Assembly: GCA_900314655.1 (NCBI GenBank)
Contig: OMWC01000002.1
Location: 124,001 to 188,000, forward strand
Direction: 5' to 3'
Origin: an uncultured Prevotellaceae bacterium
GTDB lineage: Bacteria; Bacteroidota; Bacteroidia; Bacteroidales; Bacteroidaceae
Length of the DNA stretch: 64,000 bases
Part shown: positions 8,101 through 15,361 of the stretch, piece by piece
Layout: each line of letters begins with the position of its first letter
Numbering within the stretch: position 1 is the first letter of the stretch
Program-made: the position numbers and the translations under genes
Notes under the pieces: model-generated
The model's database searches: none
Told to the model about the DNA's origin: nothing
The model's input: only the letters and a program-made list of their open reading frames with translations

Positions 8101-10500
8101 ATGAAGAAATATTTCGGACAGGAACTCGCCACCGACGAACTGCCTACCGAGGCGCAAACACGGCAGGCCATCGACGATCTCACCCGATGGAAGACGAACA
8201 CAGGCATGATGCGTGATTGGTTCCACTGGTGTGAATACGTCGATGAACTCCGCGCCCACGGACTGCATGCCATTGTAGAAGCCCTTGAGCACGATGCATG
8301 GCAGCCACGACAACTCAGCGACCGTTTCTTCAAAGCCTTCTTCCTGGCCAAAGCCCGCGAGAAGACGGCAGCATCCGACCAACTGCGCACCTTCGAGGGA
8401 ATGCTCTTCGACGAACAGGTGCAGCAGTACAAGCATTTCACCGAGGAATTCCAGATGCTCAGCCAGAAAGAGCTTTATGCGCGTCTGGCTGCCAATATTC
8501 CGCGTATAGCCGACAATCTGGACAACAGCAGCGAGATAGGCCTCCTGAACCGCAACATCTCTAACGGCGGACGCGGACTCTCCCTGCGCGACCTCTTCGA
8601 TCAGATACCCAAGCTGATGCCGCGACTTTGTCCGTGTATGCTGATGAGCCCCATGTCGGTGGCACAATATCTGGATCTCAACCAGGAGAAATTCGACCTG
8701 GTTGTTTTCGACGAAGCGTCGCAGATGCCCACATGCGAAGCCGTGGGAGCCATTGCCCGCGGCAAGTCGCTGGTGGTGGTAGGCGATCCCCGCCAAATGC
8801 CGCCTACGAGCTTCTTCTCCTCCTCCAACGTGGATGAAGACGAGGCAGACATCGACGACCTGGAAAGCATTCTCGAGGATTGCCGCACGCTGGAAATCCC
8901 TTCGCTCCAGCTCAACTGGCACTACCGTTCGCGACATGAATCGCTCATAGCCTTCTCCAACAATGAATACTACGACGGCAAGCTCATCACCTTCCCATCG
9001 GTTGACGACAAGGATACCAAGGTAAAGTTTGTACCCGTGGAGGGAGTCTATGACAAGGGTGGCCGCCGTTCCAACCGCGCAGAGGCCGAAGCCATCGTGA
9101 AGGATGTGGAACGCCGCCTGACGACCGGCAGCCAGCCCTGTCCACCGAGCATCGGCATCATAGCCTTCAGCGTGGTGCAGCAGAACCTCATCGAAGACCT
9201 CCTACAGGAAATGCTCGACCACAACCAGGCCGTGAAGCAGGCAGCCGACGCCCTATATGAGCCTATTTTCGTGAAGAATCTGGAGAATGTGCAGGGAGAT
9301 GAGCGTGACGTGATTCTCTTCTCCGTGGGATACGGCCCCGACAAAAACGGCAACGTGAGCATGAACTTCGGCCCGCTGAACAATGCCGGTGGTGAACGCC
9401 GTCTGAATGTAGCCGTCAGCCGTGCCCGTCAGGAGATGGTGGTGTACTCCTCGATGCGATCCTCGCATATCGACCTGCGCCGTTCCAAAGCCCGTGGCGT
9501 GGAGGGATTGAAGCACTTCCTGGAATACGCCGAACAGCAGGTTTTGGCCGAAAACATCCAGAGCACCATTCCACGTGCCGACACGTCGCTGGCACGCCAG
9601 ATAGCCGACGCCATTGCCGCAAAGGGCTATGTGGTCAATGTCAACGTGGGACGTTCCCACTTCAAGGTTGACGTGGCAGTAAGCCGCAAGGAATTGCCCG
9701 ACACCTACGTGCTGGGCATCCTTCTCGACGGAGAGAGCTATCGCGACACGCAGACCACCCGCGACCGCGAAATCGTGCAGCCCTCCGTGCTTGAAGGTCT
9801 CGGATGGCGCGTCATGAGGGTATGGAGCGTTGACTGGCTCAACAATCCGCAGCGCGTCATCGACCGCGTGATGGAGCAGCTGCAGACAGCTCCCGTAAAG
9901 ACCGTTTCCACTCCGCCCGTGCAGTTCGACATTTCGCATGAGAAAGTCATCGAGAAGCCTTCATTCGCCCGCCCCTATCAGGAACTGGAGCTTCCGCCTG
10001 CCGATGCGAAGAAGATGACGACGCGCCAACTCATCCAGGCCATCGTTCATCAGGAACAGCCCATCACGCTGAAGACACTCTGCCGTCGAATCTGCGCGCT
10101 GAAGGGAGATTCACGCGTGACCACCATTCTGCAAGATACCACCCGCGACTACGTGAGCCAGAAGTATTTCATGGAAAACGACCGTGAGAGTAAGGTGGTA
10201 TGGGAAAGCGAGAAAGCCCGCGACGAATACAGCTGGTATCGTCAGGCTTCAGGCCGCGACATCGCAGAACTACCCATGCGCGAGATCCGGAATGCCGTCA
10301 TCGAGGCAGTCACCGAGCAATTCTCCATCAGCTCAGACGCCCTCTCACTCATCGTTTCGAAGAAACTGGGCTTCATACGCCGAGGCTCCAAGGTGGACAC
10401 CGCCATTCAGGAGGCATTCTCGCAACTCGTGAGCGAAGGCGTGATTACCAATTCTGGCGGCAGTCTGAGCATCAGCACCGAAGGAAAACAAACAGAATAA
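5137..10500 (+). CDS. DUF4011 / superfamily 1 helicase / PD-(D/E)XK nuclease / DUF3320 fusion protein, candidate defence protein
   Basis: This 1787-residue cytoplasmic protein is multidomain. An N-terminal region has a transglutaminase-like Cys-His pair (C227 in LGNCVELSLL, H253 in NGHAYIAVWL). The DUF4011 segment follows (WERKLLDFSLRNTMLNLY, about residue 386). The SF1 helicase core has Walker A GPPGTGKS (691-698), Walker B VFDEASQ (1191-1196), GDPRQMPPTSF near 1216, YRSRHESL near 1260 and SRARQE near 1428. A PD-(D/E)XK/Vsr-like nuclease domain follows (D1512, LLDGESY 1529-1535, GLGWRVMRVWSVDW near 1557), then a C-terminal DUF3320. Proteins with this order are widely regarded as antiviral helicase-nucleases. 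The usual ExDG nuclease motif reads LLDG here, so nuclease activity is uncertain. The gene lies between two 22-bp repeat arrays next to a tRNA; base composition resembles its neighbours. Confidence 0.93.
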   Translation: MMTPTVKIDYLKVANYAFVHNGIDLCKSLEIRFNPKDDSADDIHDVVVRCTGEYLKDYQTPVMSTVSAEKTIRIRNFEISLDAQKMAALTERVESTFTLTVVADAASEEGRREIFRQEYPLSLMAYDQWLGTSVLPQSLTSFVTPDTPAVRQLVVKAAQKLKELSGSSAFTEYQSGNPNEVVRQVAAIFATLHEEGIVYRSMPVGYEQVGQRITLPEQVASGKLGNCVELSLLFASLLEAVGINSGIILENGHAYIAVWLVNDSCRYSTLDDASFIEKKISKGIDEMMVIESTAVTQENTSFEQSRLSAEQHLAKTGNFQMFIDVRRCRLERFLPLPARILKDGVWEIVSEGVVHDSCDLHLSEHSRYDLTKVMNSTQELTRMDIWERKLLDFSLRNTMLNLYLRQRAVQLISLDVDKIEDSLQDGEEYSIVERPDVDFKTMDDGGRLIRSRLAEPIRELVSSDISHHQLHTYLSETETKAVLKNIYRSARNAIEETGANSLFMTIGTLRWYETEQSEKPHYAPILMLPVEMVYKKGGYYVRTRGEDIMMNVTLIEFLRQNYDIRIPGLNQLPKDDHGVDVTLIFAIIREALKEQKRWDVEEECILGVFSFSKFLMWNDVHNHRYELQENVIVKSLVEQKLCFQPEPLVTSLREEDKALRPESLALPVAADSSQMAAVFAAGQGHSYILYGPPGTGKSQTITNLIANALFQGKRVLFVAEKMAALSVVQSRLAKIGLDPFCLEMHSNKVTKRHVLSQLEKALAVTHIATPREYQSTAEKLYAQRCKLIGYLEALHTVDETDGFSLYNCILHEEAIPEQPLAPFELNNLLKSRLTATTLPDLQQLLGTRMEAVLKLVGQPSVHPLLGMHVGTDELRDEQATATQLASAVSILEKGNNERAQLSETQNLRSKILKDNSEQLLETDGNQLRDEWRAAKAKWFLPRLFAKKSFVKRMRTYNPYITEEEIDALMDSLTDYQDKHGRILPVQEVMKKYFGQELATDELPTEAQTRQAIDDLTRWKTNTGMMRDWFHWCEYVDELRAHGLHAIVEALEHDAWQPRQLSDRFFKAFFLAKAREKTAASDQLRTFEGMLFDEQVQQYKHFTEEFQMLSQKELYARLAANIPRIADNLDNSSEIGLLNRNISNGGRGLSLRDLFDQIPKLMPRLCPCMLMSPMSVAQYLDLNQEKFDLVVFDEASQMPTCEAVGAIARGKSLVVVGDPRQMPPTSFFSSSNVDEDEADIDDLESILEDCRTLEIPSLQLNWHYRSRHESLIAFSNNEYYDGKLITFPSVDDKDTKVKFVPVEGVYDKGGRRSNRAEAEAIVKDVERRLTTGSQPCPPSIGIIAFSVVQQNLIEDLLQEMLDHNQAVKQAADALYEPIFVKNLENVQGDERDVILFSVGYGPDKNGNVSMNFGPLNNAGGERRLNVAVSRARQEMVVYSSMRSSHIDLRRSKARGVEGLKHFLEYAEQQVLAENIQSTIPRADTSLARQIADAIAAKGYVVNVNVGRSHFKVDVAVSRKELPDTYVLGILLDGESYRDTQTTRDREIVQPSVLEGLGWRVMRVWSVDWLNNPQRVIDRVMEQLQTAPVKTVSTPPVQFDISHEKVIEKPSFARPYQELELPPADAKKMTTRQLIQAIVHQEQPITLKTLCRRICALKGDSRVTTILQDTTRDYVSQKYFMENDRESKVVWESEKARDEYSWYRQASGRDIAELPMREIRNAVIEAVTEQFSISSDALSLIVSKKLGFIRRGSKVDTAIQEAFSQLVSEGVITNSGGSLSISTEGKQTE

Positions 10501-10513
10501 ACACATTCAGAAT

Positions 10514-11632
10514 ATGCTGAAAAGATATTTTCTATTCATCATCTTCACGCTATCGGTTACAGGCTCGTTTGCCGACAACTGGTTCACCCGTTTTCTCGGC
10601 AAGCTTGGCGAGACAGACACCACCTACATCGAACCGCAGCACTATCCCAGCACGCTGATGCTTCAGAATTCGTACGTCTTCGACCGCATCAGTCTTAAGG
10701 ACGGAGCCGACGAATTGGTATTCGCGCCCGACGTGTCCGTACAGCTGGGTCCTTTCGCCGGCTATAAGTTCATCTTCCTGGGCTACACCGTTGACTTGAA
10801 GTCCTTCTTCAAGTCGAAAGACCGTACCAACATAGCGATGACCTTCTTTACGAATCCCTTTATCATTGACATTTTCTACCGTAAGGCGGGCAACGACTTC
10901 ATCCTGCGGAAGATAACCATCGATGGCTTGAAGAACATGGAAGGCATGGAATGCACTGCCATCCGCACCCGCAACGTAGGAGTCTCGTTCAGCTATATTC
11001 TCAACCACAAGCACTATTCTGCACCAGCAGCCTTCGCGCAGACCACCAACCAGCGGCGCAATGCCGGTTCCCTGATTCTCGGGGCAGGCGTGATGCGTTC
11101 AAAGTTTGACCTCAACATTACGGACCTGGTCACCGACATGCTGATCAAATCCATCAGCGACGGAACCTTCAACGAAGAATCCCTGGACAATACCGATACG
11201 GACACATCGGCTGATTCAGACGATGATATGCTCGTGACCAGAAACGCACGCTTCAACACGTTCTCGCTCAGTGCCGGCTATGGCTACAACTGGGTGTTTG
11301 CCCGCAACTGGCTCGTGGGCGCAGCCGCCATCGTCAGCCCCGGACTGAAGACCTGCGATGCCCATTTCGAAGACCTTAACGAAACCATTAACAATGTAAT
11401 CACAAACCATTCAGGCAGCAGCAGTTACGTGCCTGTTGAATCATACCATCACACGGGCGTAAACCTCGACTTCAAAGCCCATCTTGGTGTCACCTACAAC
11501 AATACGCGTTGGTATTGCGGAGCCTCCTCCACGGTCTATGACAACCACTACAATGCCCACGACTATCATCTGCGCAACACTTATGGTTCGGTGAATCTCT
11601 ATGCCGGATTCTATTTCGGAAAGAGGAATTAA
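10514..11632 (+). CDS. DUF4421-family exported protein
   Basis: This 372-residue protein has a signal peptide (MLKRYFLFIIFTLSVTGSFA). A beta-rich body follows with segments typical of DUF4421: FDRISLKDGADELVFAPD near residue 55, GPFAGYKFIFLGYTVDLKSF near residue 78, and a C-terminal LYAGFYFGKRN reminiscent of a final outer-membrane strand. DUF4421 proteins are Bacteroidetes envelope proteins of unknown function, probably outer-membrane barrels. It begins 13 bp after the helicase stop and may be cotranscribed, although a functional link is not established. A conserved-looking gene fragment starts 3 bp after its stop. Confidence 0.82.
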   Translation: MLKRYFLFIIFTLSVTGSFADNWFTRFLGKLGETDTTYIEPQHYPSTLMLQNSYVFDRISLKDGADELVFAPDVSVQLGPFAGYKFIFLGYTVDLKSFFKSKDRTNIAMTFFTNPFIIDIFYRKAGNDFILRKITIDGLKNMEGMECTAIRTRNVGVSFSYILNHKHYSAPAAFAQTTNQRRNAGSLILGAGVMRSKFDLNITDLVTDMLIKSISDGTFNEESLDNTDTDTSADSDDDMLVTRNARFNTFSLSAGYGYNWVFARNWLVGAAAIVSPGLKTCDAHFEDLNETINNVITNHSGSSSYVPVESYHHTGVNLDFKAHLGVTYNNTRWYCGASSTVYDNHYNAHDYHLRNTYGSVNLYAGFYFGKRN

Positions 11633-11635
11633 GAG

Positions 11636-11833
11636 ATGGTGAACATGCCCATCGCAACCTCCCAATACTGGAACATAGCCTACGGCATGAACCCTGGTGA
11701 GGCCGCTCAAGATGCTGAAGGCATGCAGACGATGCGCACCCTAGCCAACAATATGGCGTGGATGCTGAAGTCGCTCGATCGTACAGCATGTCCAAAACGT
11801 GAACCCGTTCAAGGCACAAACTTTATACGATAA
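11636..11833 (+). pseudogene. C-terminal remnant of a flavodoxin-family / NADPH-dependent FMN reductase gene
   Basis: The frame encodes 65 residues. The segment YWNIAYGMNPGEAAQDAEGMQTMRTLANNMAWMLKSL looks like the C-terminal end of flavodoxin-family FMN reductases (typically YWN-G-G---GEV--DEEGM-TMR-L--NMAWLLK); no more than this end is present. There is no FMN-binding N-terminal half: upstream sequence is the DUF4421 gene, which stops only 3 bp before. After the conserved end the frame runs on through unrelated residues to 11833. I interpret it as what is left of a longer gene after a deletion or insertion whose breakpoint lies near 11635. Expression of a small peptide cannot be excluded. 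Confidence 0.72.
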
Positions 11834-11901
11834 AGCCCCCTGAAACTCCATTCACACCTAACATCATTCCATCACACAGAGTTTAAGAGTATGTAGAGAA
11901 A

Positions 11902-12034
11902 GGGTGACGGGTGACGGGTGACGCCTACTTTTCATAACTTTTATAAAATATAGAATATTACTCTAAATGCTCTCTCGCGCGTGTAAATAAATAAATGTTA
12001 TAGAAAGTAGGCGTCACCCCGTCACCCGTCACCC
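11902..12034. repeat. Large hairpin element 1 with GGGTGAC-repeat arms
   Basis: The left arm (11902-11938) is three GGGTGAC heptamers followed by GCCTACTTTTCATAAC. The right arm (11997-12034) is its reverse complement with one extra base and a small mismatch near the loop. The 58-nt AT-rich loop contains CGCGCGTGTAAATAAATAAA starting at 11976. Element 2 at 42865 shares this loop sequence but not the arm sequence. Confidence 0.9.
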
Positions 12035-12070
12035 ATAAAAACACCCTACACATCCCGATAAACAAACAAA

Positions 12071-12134
12071 AATCTCCAAAAATCTTACGAAAATCCATAA
12101 GCGGATTATTATTAATGTAAGATTTTTGAAGATT
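12071..12134. repeat. Inverted repeat (18-bp arms)
   Basis: AATCTCCAAAAATCTTAC (12071-12088) pairs with GTAAGATTTTTGAAGATT (12117-12134) with one mismatch and a 28-nt loop. It lies between hairpin element 1 and array B. No T run marks it as a simple terminator. Confidence 0.75.
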
Positions 12135-12156
12135 TTCGTCTTCATTCAGCGTCCGT

Positions 12157-12239
12157 CAAAGTATCATCCGTTGAAGGTCAAAGTATCATCCGTTGGAATG
12201 CAAAGTATCATCCGTTGGAATGCAAAGTATCATCCGACG
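12157..12239 (+). repeat. 22-bp tandem repeat array B (4 units)
   Basis: Cores start at 12157, 12179, 12201 and 12223. The first three are perfect CAAAGTATCATCCGTTG; the fourth ends CGACG. Spacers are AAGGT, GAATG and GAATG, and GAAAT follows the last unit. It has the same strand orientation and period as array A. Confidence 0.95.
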
Positions 12240-12418
12240 GAAATCCTTCTGCAGCTCTATAATGGTGTCAGATTTTGAAGATATTTATCATTCAATTATA
12301 AGCCATTTGTTGGGGGCTGAGAAGCAACTATGAAGGCATGGGTAGTTAATAATCATTAAATCGGCGTGGAAATATAGTTAAATAGCGGGCAAAATTTTTA
12401 AATACCGCAACATTTTCG

Positions 12419-12426
12419 TATATTTG
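12419..12426 (+). promoter_or_regulatory. -7 box (TATATTTG) of the T9SS-type surface protein gene
   Basis: TATATTTG matches TAnnTTTG and leaves a leader of about 95 nt. The leader contains a short hairpin, GCCTC at 12457-12461 pairing with GAGGC at 12470-12474, which could affect stability or translation. Confidence 0.6.
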
Positions 12427-12524
12427 CGAAAAGAACTTACTAAAATAAGGTCTTGCGCCTCCCCTTTAAGAGGCACCGAGTGTGAGTAAAGTTAAGTATA
12501 AACAAATCAAATTCTATTGTTTTT

Positions 12525-14474
12525 ATGGGTAAATTCTTCAAATGTTTAATTGCACCGTTAATGTTTCTGTTGACGATGTTCGCACAGGATGTTTGTGCGG
12601 CAACGATCACCTATGTTCTTCAGCGGCATACTGATGTACCTGCCAGTTATAAAACGATTACGGCTACGGCAGACCTCAGCGCTGGTGCCAGCCTGCAGGA
12701 CAATATGCCGCAAGACCTGTGGCGCGCTTATTGCACATATACGTTCTACAGCGATGCCGCAATGACTACCGAAATCACCGAGGCCCCTTCGTCGGATGCA
12801 ACGGTCTATGTGGATTATGTGTTCGACCCGCCGTTCATCCTTACAAGCGAGGATGGTGATCCAATATGGCATTACATACGAACCTACAACAGCTCTTCAA
12901 ATAATTATGTGATGTATCTCAAAAAGGATAATTATCCCTCAACAACAAATATTCATGGATGGAAAAACAATCCTCCTTCTTCTATTTACCCGACGGGTAA
13001 CAGTGGGGGTCAGATGATGTATCCTGGCGATGCAGACTGGGCTTTCTATGGTGATGCCTACGACTTACACATCAGAATTAATAATGATGATTCATCTTTA
13101 GGCAACAAGCGTTGGATGATATGGTCAAGCACTACAAGTGCAGCTAATCTGACATTAGGTGCCAGACCGACTCTAGGATGGCAACTATTCGTAAACAAGA
13201 CGCAAAGGCAAGATAAAAGTTACAACTGGTATAATTATTATACTATGGCATTGAATGTTCCTGGTACGAATTATTATGCAGCTTTGCGCGATGTTAACTC
13301 CAAACTTGTTACGAGTTTATTGGAAAGTGATTACCGCCTGGACAGCAAGCATCAGATAGAGCCCAAATCTACTTCAGGCTCTAATGCCACCAAAATCAAA
13401 CAAGATATGTGGTGGTATGGTTTCTATGCCACGCCTGTAGGCTCGGGCAAAGACTTGAACTACCATGTCACTTATCGCATTCTGATGCACGATGGCAACT
13501 GGTATTCAGATATCGTGAAGCCACAGACAAACAGCTCCAATACGAAACTGAGAATCTCATTCCCGACAGAGTATGAAAAGAAGGCCTATTGCACCTATGA
13601 CATGTTCTACAAGGACGAAGCTTTCACCGAAAAATATCCAGACTCCTATCAGATGCCTAACACGGAGAACCTAGTGGTCTATATCAAGGAAGTGCTCGGA
13701 AATGCCGAACCCTTTATCACCGACCGCTGGATTACTTTGGTGATCTCGTATCAGATTAATGATGTGGCCAGTGAGTTTAACAATGGCGTGAGAGTGCTCG
13801 AATACGTCGGATTGGAGTCAGACAAAACTGGTTCTCGATTCGACCTGAAGTTCCAGCAGACCAACACGATGCTGCCTCATGTGCCTTATCTCTTTAAGTC
13901 AGACGAGACACTTGAAGGCGAATATATGATCTTGCAGAAATCTACAAACGAGGAGCAGGAGGAATGGGTTTTGAGAGAGAGTTCCATCCGCAAGTTCCAA
14001 GACACGCGGTACGAGAACAGCCCCACCGTATCGATGATAGGAACCTACGTTGGCAAGGAACTGACACCACAAAGCGAAAGTGAGCATCCTGGACTACTCT
14101 ACTTCTATTTCGGCTACGACGGCCGTTACGACAAAAATAGTGCCAGCTATGTGGGCGATGAAAACGCTGAGGGCAAATACGCATACAATTTCTACCGCGT
14201 GACCAAGAAGAACGCTACTATCTCCAAGCACCATTGCTATTTCCAGATAGAAGGAAGTGCAGCTCAAGCCAGTGGTGCCAAGTTCTCTGTGACAGGTTTC
14301 AACAATGGTGTGAGCGAAATCATTACTGGTATTGACGGTATTCAGACAGAACCTGACGCCTTCTCAGGGAGTATCTACAATATGAACGGCCAAATGGTTA
14401 GCAAAAAGGGATCGGTTGCCGGTCTGCCCAAGGGCCTTTATATAGTGAACGGAAAGAAAGTGATTGTAAAATAA
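12525..14474 (+). CDS. Secreted surface protein with type IX secretion-type C-terminal tail
   Basis: I do not recognise a catalytic family. The 649-residue protein has a signal peptide (MGKFFKCLIAPLMFLLTMFAQDVCA). It contains two related segments: one near residue 60 (AYCTYTFYSDAAMTTEITEAPSSDATVYVDYVF) and one near residue 360 (AYCTYDMFYKDEAFTEKY...NLVVYIKEV), an internal duplication. Aromatic and Asn/Ser-rich beta-type sequence fills the rest. The end, SGSIYNMNGQMVSKKG...LPKGLYIVNGKKVIVK, is the short tail seen on many Prevotella proteins exported by the Por/type IX system. It is probably surface-exposed; ligand unknown. A small acidic gene follows 18 bp later and may be cotranscribed. Confidence 0.85.
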   Translation: MGKFFKCLIAPLMFLLTMFAQDVCAATITYVLQRHTDVPASYKTITATADLSAGASLQDNMPQDLWRAYCTYTFYSDAAMTTEITEAPSSDATVYVDYVFDPPFILTSEDGDPIWHYIRTYNSSSNNYVMYLKKDNYPSTTNIHGWKNNPPSSIYPTGNSGGQMMYPGDADWAFYGDAYDLHIRINNDDSSLGNKRWMIWSSTTSAANLTLGARPTLGWQLFVNKTQRQDKSYNWYNYYTMALNVPGTNYYAALRDVNSKLVTSLLESDYRLDSKHQIEPKSTSGSNATKIKQDMWWYGFYATPVGSGKDLNYHVTYRILMHDGNWYSDIVKPQTNSSNTKLRISFPTEYEKKAYCTYDMFYKDEAFTEKYPDSYQMPNTENLVVYIKEVLGNAEPFITDRWITLVISYQINDVASEFNNGVRVLEYVGLESDKTGSRFDLKFQQTNTMLPHVPYLFKSDETLEGEYMILQKSTNEEQEEWVLRESSIRKFQDTRYENSPTVSMIGTYVGKELTPQSESEHPGLLYFYFGYDGRYDKNSASYVGDENAEGKYAYNFYRVTKKNATISKHHCYFQIEGSAAQASGAKFSVTGFNNGVSEIITGIDGIQTEPDAFSGSIYNMNGQMVSKKGSVAGLPKGLYIVNGKKVIVK

Positions 14475-14492
14475 CTGAGGGAGGAATGTAAC

Positions 14493-14723
14493 ATGAAAAA
14501 ATCAAGCTTCTATATAACACCGCAAATCAACGTGGTAAGCGCTGTAGATGAACTCTGCCAGACGCTGATATCCGCTTCGAAAATTTCCGGATCTACCGAC
14601 CAACCGGATATCTCGGAGATTGGCGACGGAGGTGATAATGACGACGACGCTCCCCTGCCCTTAGCTAAGCAGTTTACCAGTCTATGGGACGACGACGAAG
14701 AAGAAGTGGATGATATCTGGTGA
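14493..14723 (+). CDS. Small acidic hypothetical protein
   Basis: This 76-residue protein starts MKKSSFYITPQINVVSAVDELCQTLI, an opening like the short MKK...P-I-VV family that often follows T9SS-type proteins in Prevotella. Its second half is strongly acidic (EIGDGGDNDDDAPLP and WDDDEEEVDDIW). It has no clear signal peptide or membrane helix. An AG-rich ribosome site (GAGGGAGG) precedes the start, and the gene lies 18 bp after the surface protein gene, so cotranscription is likely. Function unknown. Confidence 0.7.
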   Translation: MKKSSFYITPQINVVSAVDELCQTLISASKISGSTDQPDISEIGDGGDNDDDAPLPLAKQFTSLWDDDEEEVDDIW

Positions 14724-14738
14724 TATAGATTAACTCAC

Positions 14739-14802
14739 CACTGAGACACAGAGACACAGAGACTTTCTCAATATGCGAAGAGAAAAACTCTGTGTCTCAG
14801 TG
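14739..14802. terminator. Hairpin between convergent genes (CACTGAGACACAGAG arms)
   Basis: CACTGAGACACAGAG (14739-14753) is an exact 15-bp inverted match to 14788-14802, with a 34-nt loop that itself repeats ACACAGAGA. It separates the rightward 14493 gene from the leftward AlaX-like gene, so a role in bidirectional termination is plausible. Sequences of this ACACAGAG type recur between genes in many bacteria, so it may instead be a dispersed repeat. Confidence 0.65.
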
Positions 14803-14821
14803 TATTTGTGTAGAATATAAA

Positions 14822-15322
14822 TCAAATGATCTTATAGCGCACGCGGAAGGCCATGCGGTCGTTGTCCCAGTTGGTGCCAAGCATTTCGAAGCGGCCTATC
14901 TGGGCGGTGCTGCGCACATGCTTGCCGATGCAGGGGCATACGTCGTAGTCGCCGATGCGCACCAATCGGATGGTGTCGGAGGCATCTTCGGGCAGACGGT
15001 CGAGGGCAATGCGCGACTCGGGGGAATCCTCTTCGGCTTCCATCACGATGCCTTCAAGCTCTGCGCGGGTTACAAACTGAAACGTGACGGGCATATCTTG
15101 CTCGATGAGTTCGTTCATCTGCCGCTCTATCTCGCGTTCCTCACGGCGGTCGGGCTTGTGGTCAAGGATGTAGGATATCTTGCTTTTCTTGCGTTCGATG
15201 TGAGCGTTGCTTGAACGCTCACACCCGAACATCCGCATCATTAGCTGGTTGAGCAGATGTTCGGCCGTGTGGGCAGGAGGATATTCTTCCTTGTTGTGGT
15301 CGTTTAAAATATATTCTTCCAT
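14822..15322 (-). CDS. Alanyl-tRNA editing protein, AlaX-like
   Basis: This 166-residue free-standing editing domain related to AlaRS should hydrolyse mischarged tRNA(Ala) such as Ser- or Gly-tRNA(Ala). Metal-binding residues are visible: HTAEH gives H18 and H22, and CIGKH gives C131 and H135. The length fits short AlaX proteins, which lack the tRNA-binding C-terminal part of AlaRS. Four copies of a heptamer (TGAAACC type) lie immediately upstream of the ATG, ending about 6 nt from it, which is unusual for a translation-initiation region. Confidence 0.88.
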   Translation of the reverse strand: MEEYILNDHNKEEYPPAHTAEHLLNQLMMRMFGCERSSNAHIERKKSKISYILDHKPDRREEREIERQMNELIEQDMPVTFQFVTRAELEGIVMEAEEDSPESRIALDRLPEDASDTIRLVRIGDYDVCPCIGKHVRSTAQIGRFEMLGTNWDNDRMAFRVRYKII

Positions 15323-15328
15323 GATGAA

Positions 15329-15356
15329 GGTTTCAGGATTCAGGTTTCAGGTTTCA
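15329..15356 (-). repeat. Heptamer tandem repeat (4 x TGAAACC) directly upstream of the AlaX-like gene
   Basis: On the plus strand the units are GGTTTCA, GGATTCA, GGTTTCA and GGTTTCA. On the gene strand they read TGAAACC-type and end about 6 nt before the start codon. Copy-number change by slippage would alter spacing by 7 nt. Confidence 0.85.
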
Positions 15357-15361
15357 AAAGT

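Larger units (their letters stand above)
11834..12524. other. Gene-free 690-bp region holding a hairpin element, an inverted repeat, repeat array B and a promoter
   Basis: No reading frame here looks like a protein. In order it contains the 11902-12034 hairpin element, the inverted repeat at 12071-12134, the 22-bp array B at 12157-12239, about 180 bp of AT-rich sequence, and the promoter and leader of the 12525 gene. Together with the gene fragment at 11636 it looks like a rearrangement junction. Confidence 0.8.

Noticed and set aside
4886..12239. Integrase-type attachment-site duplication of the tRNA-Cys 3' end
   Set aside because: I looked for a second copy of the tRNA 3' end near array B and saw none; no integrase gene is present.
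12427..12524. Riboswitch in the long leader of the surface protein gene
   Set aside because: Only a 5-bp hairpin is visible; no conserved aptamer motif could be recognised.
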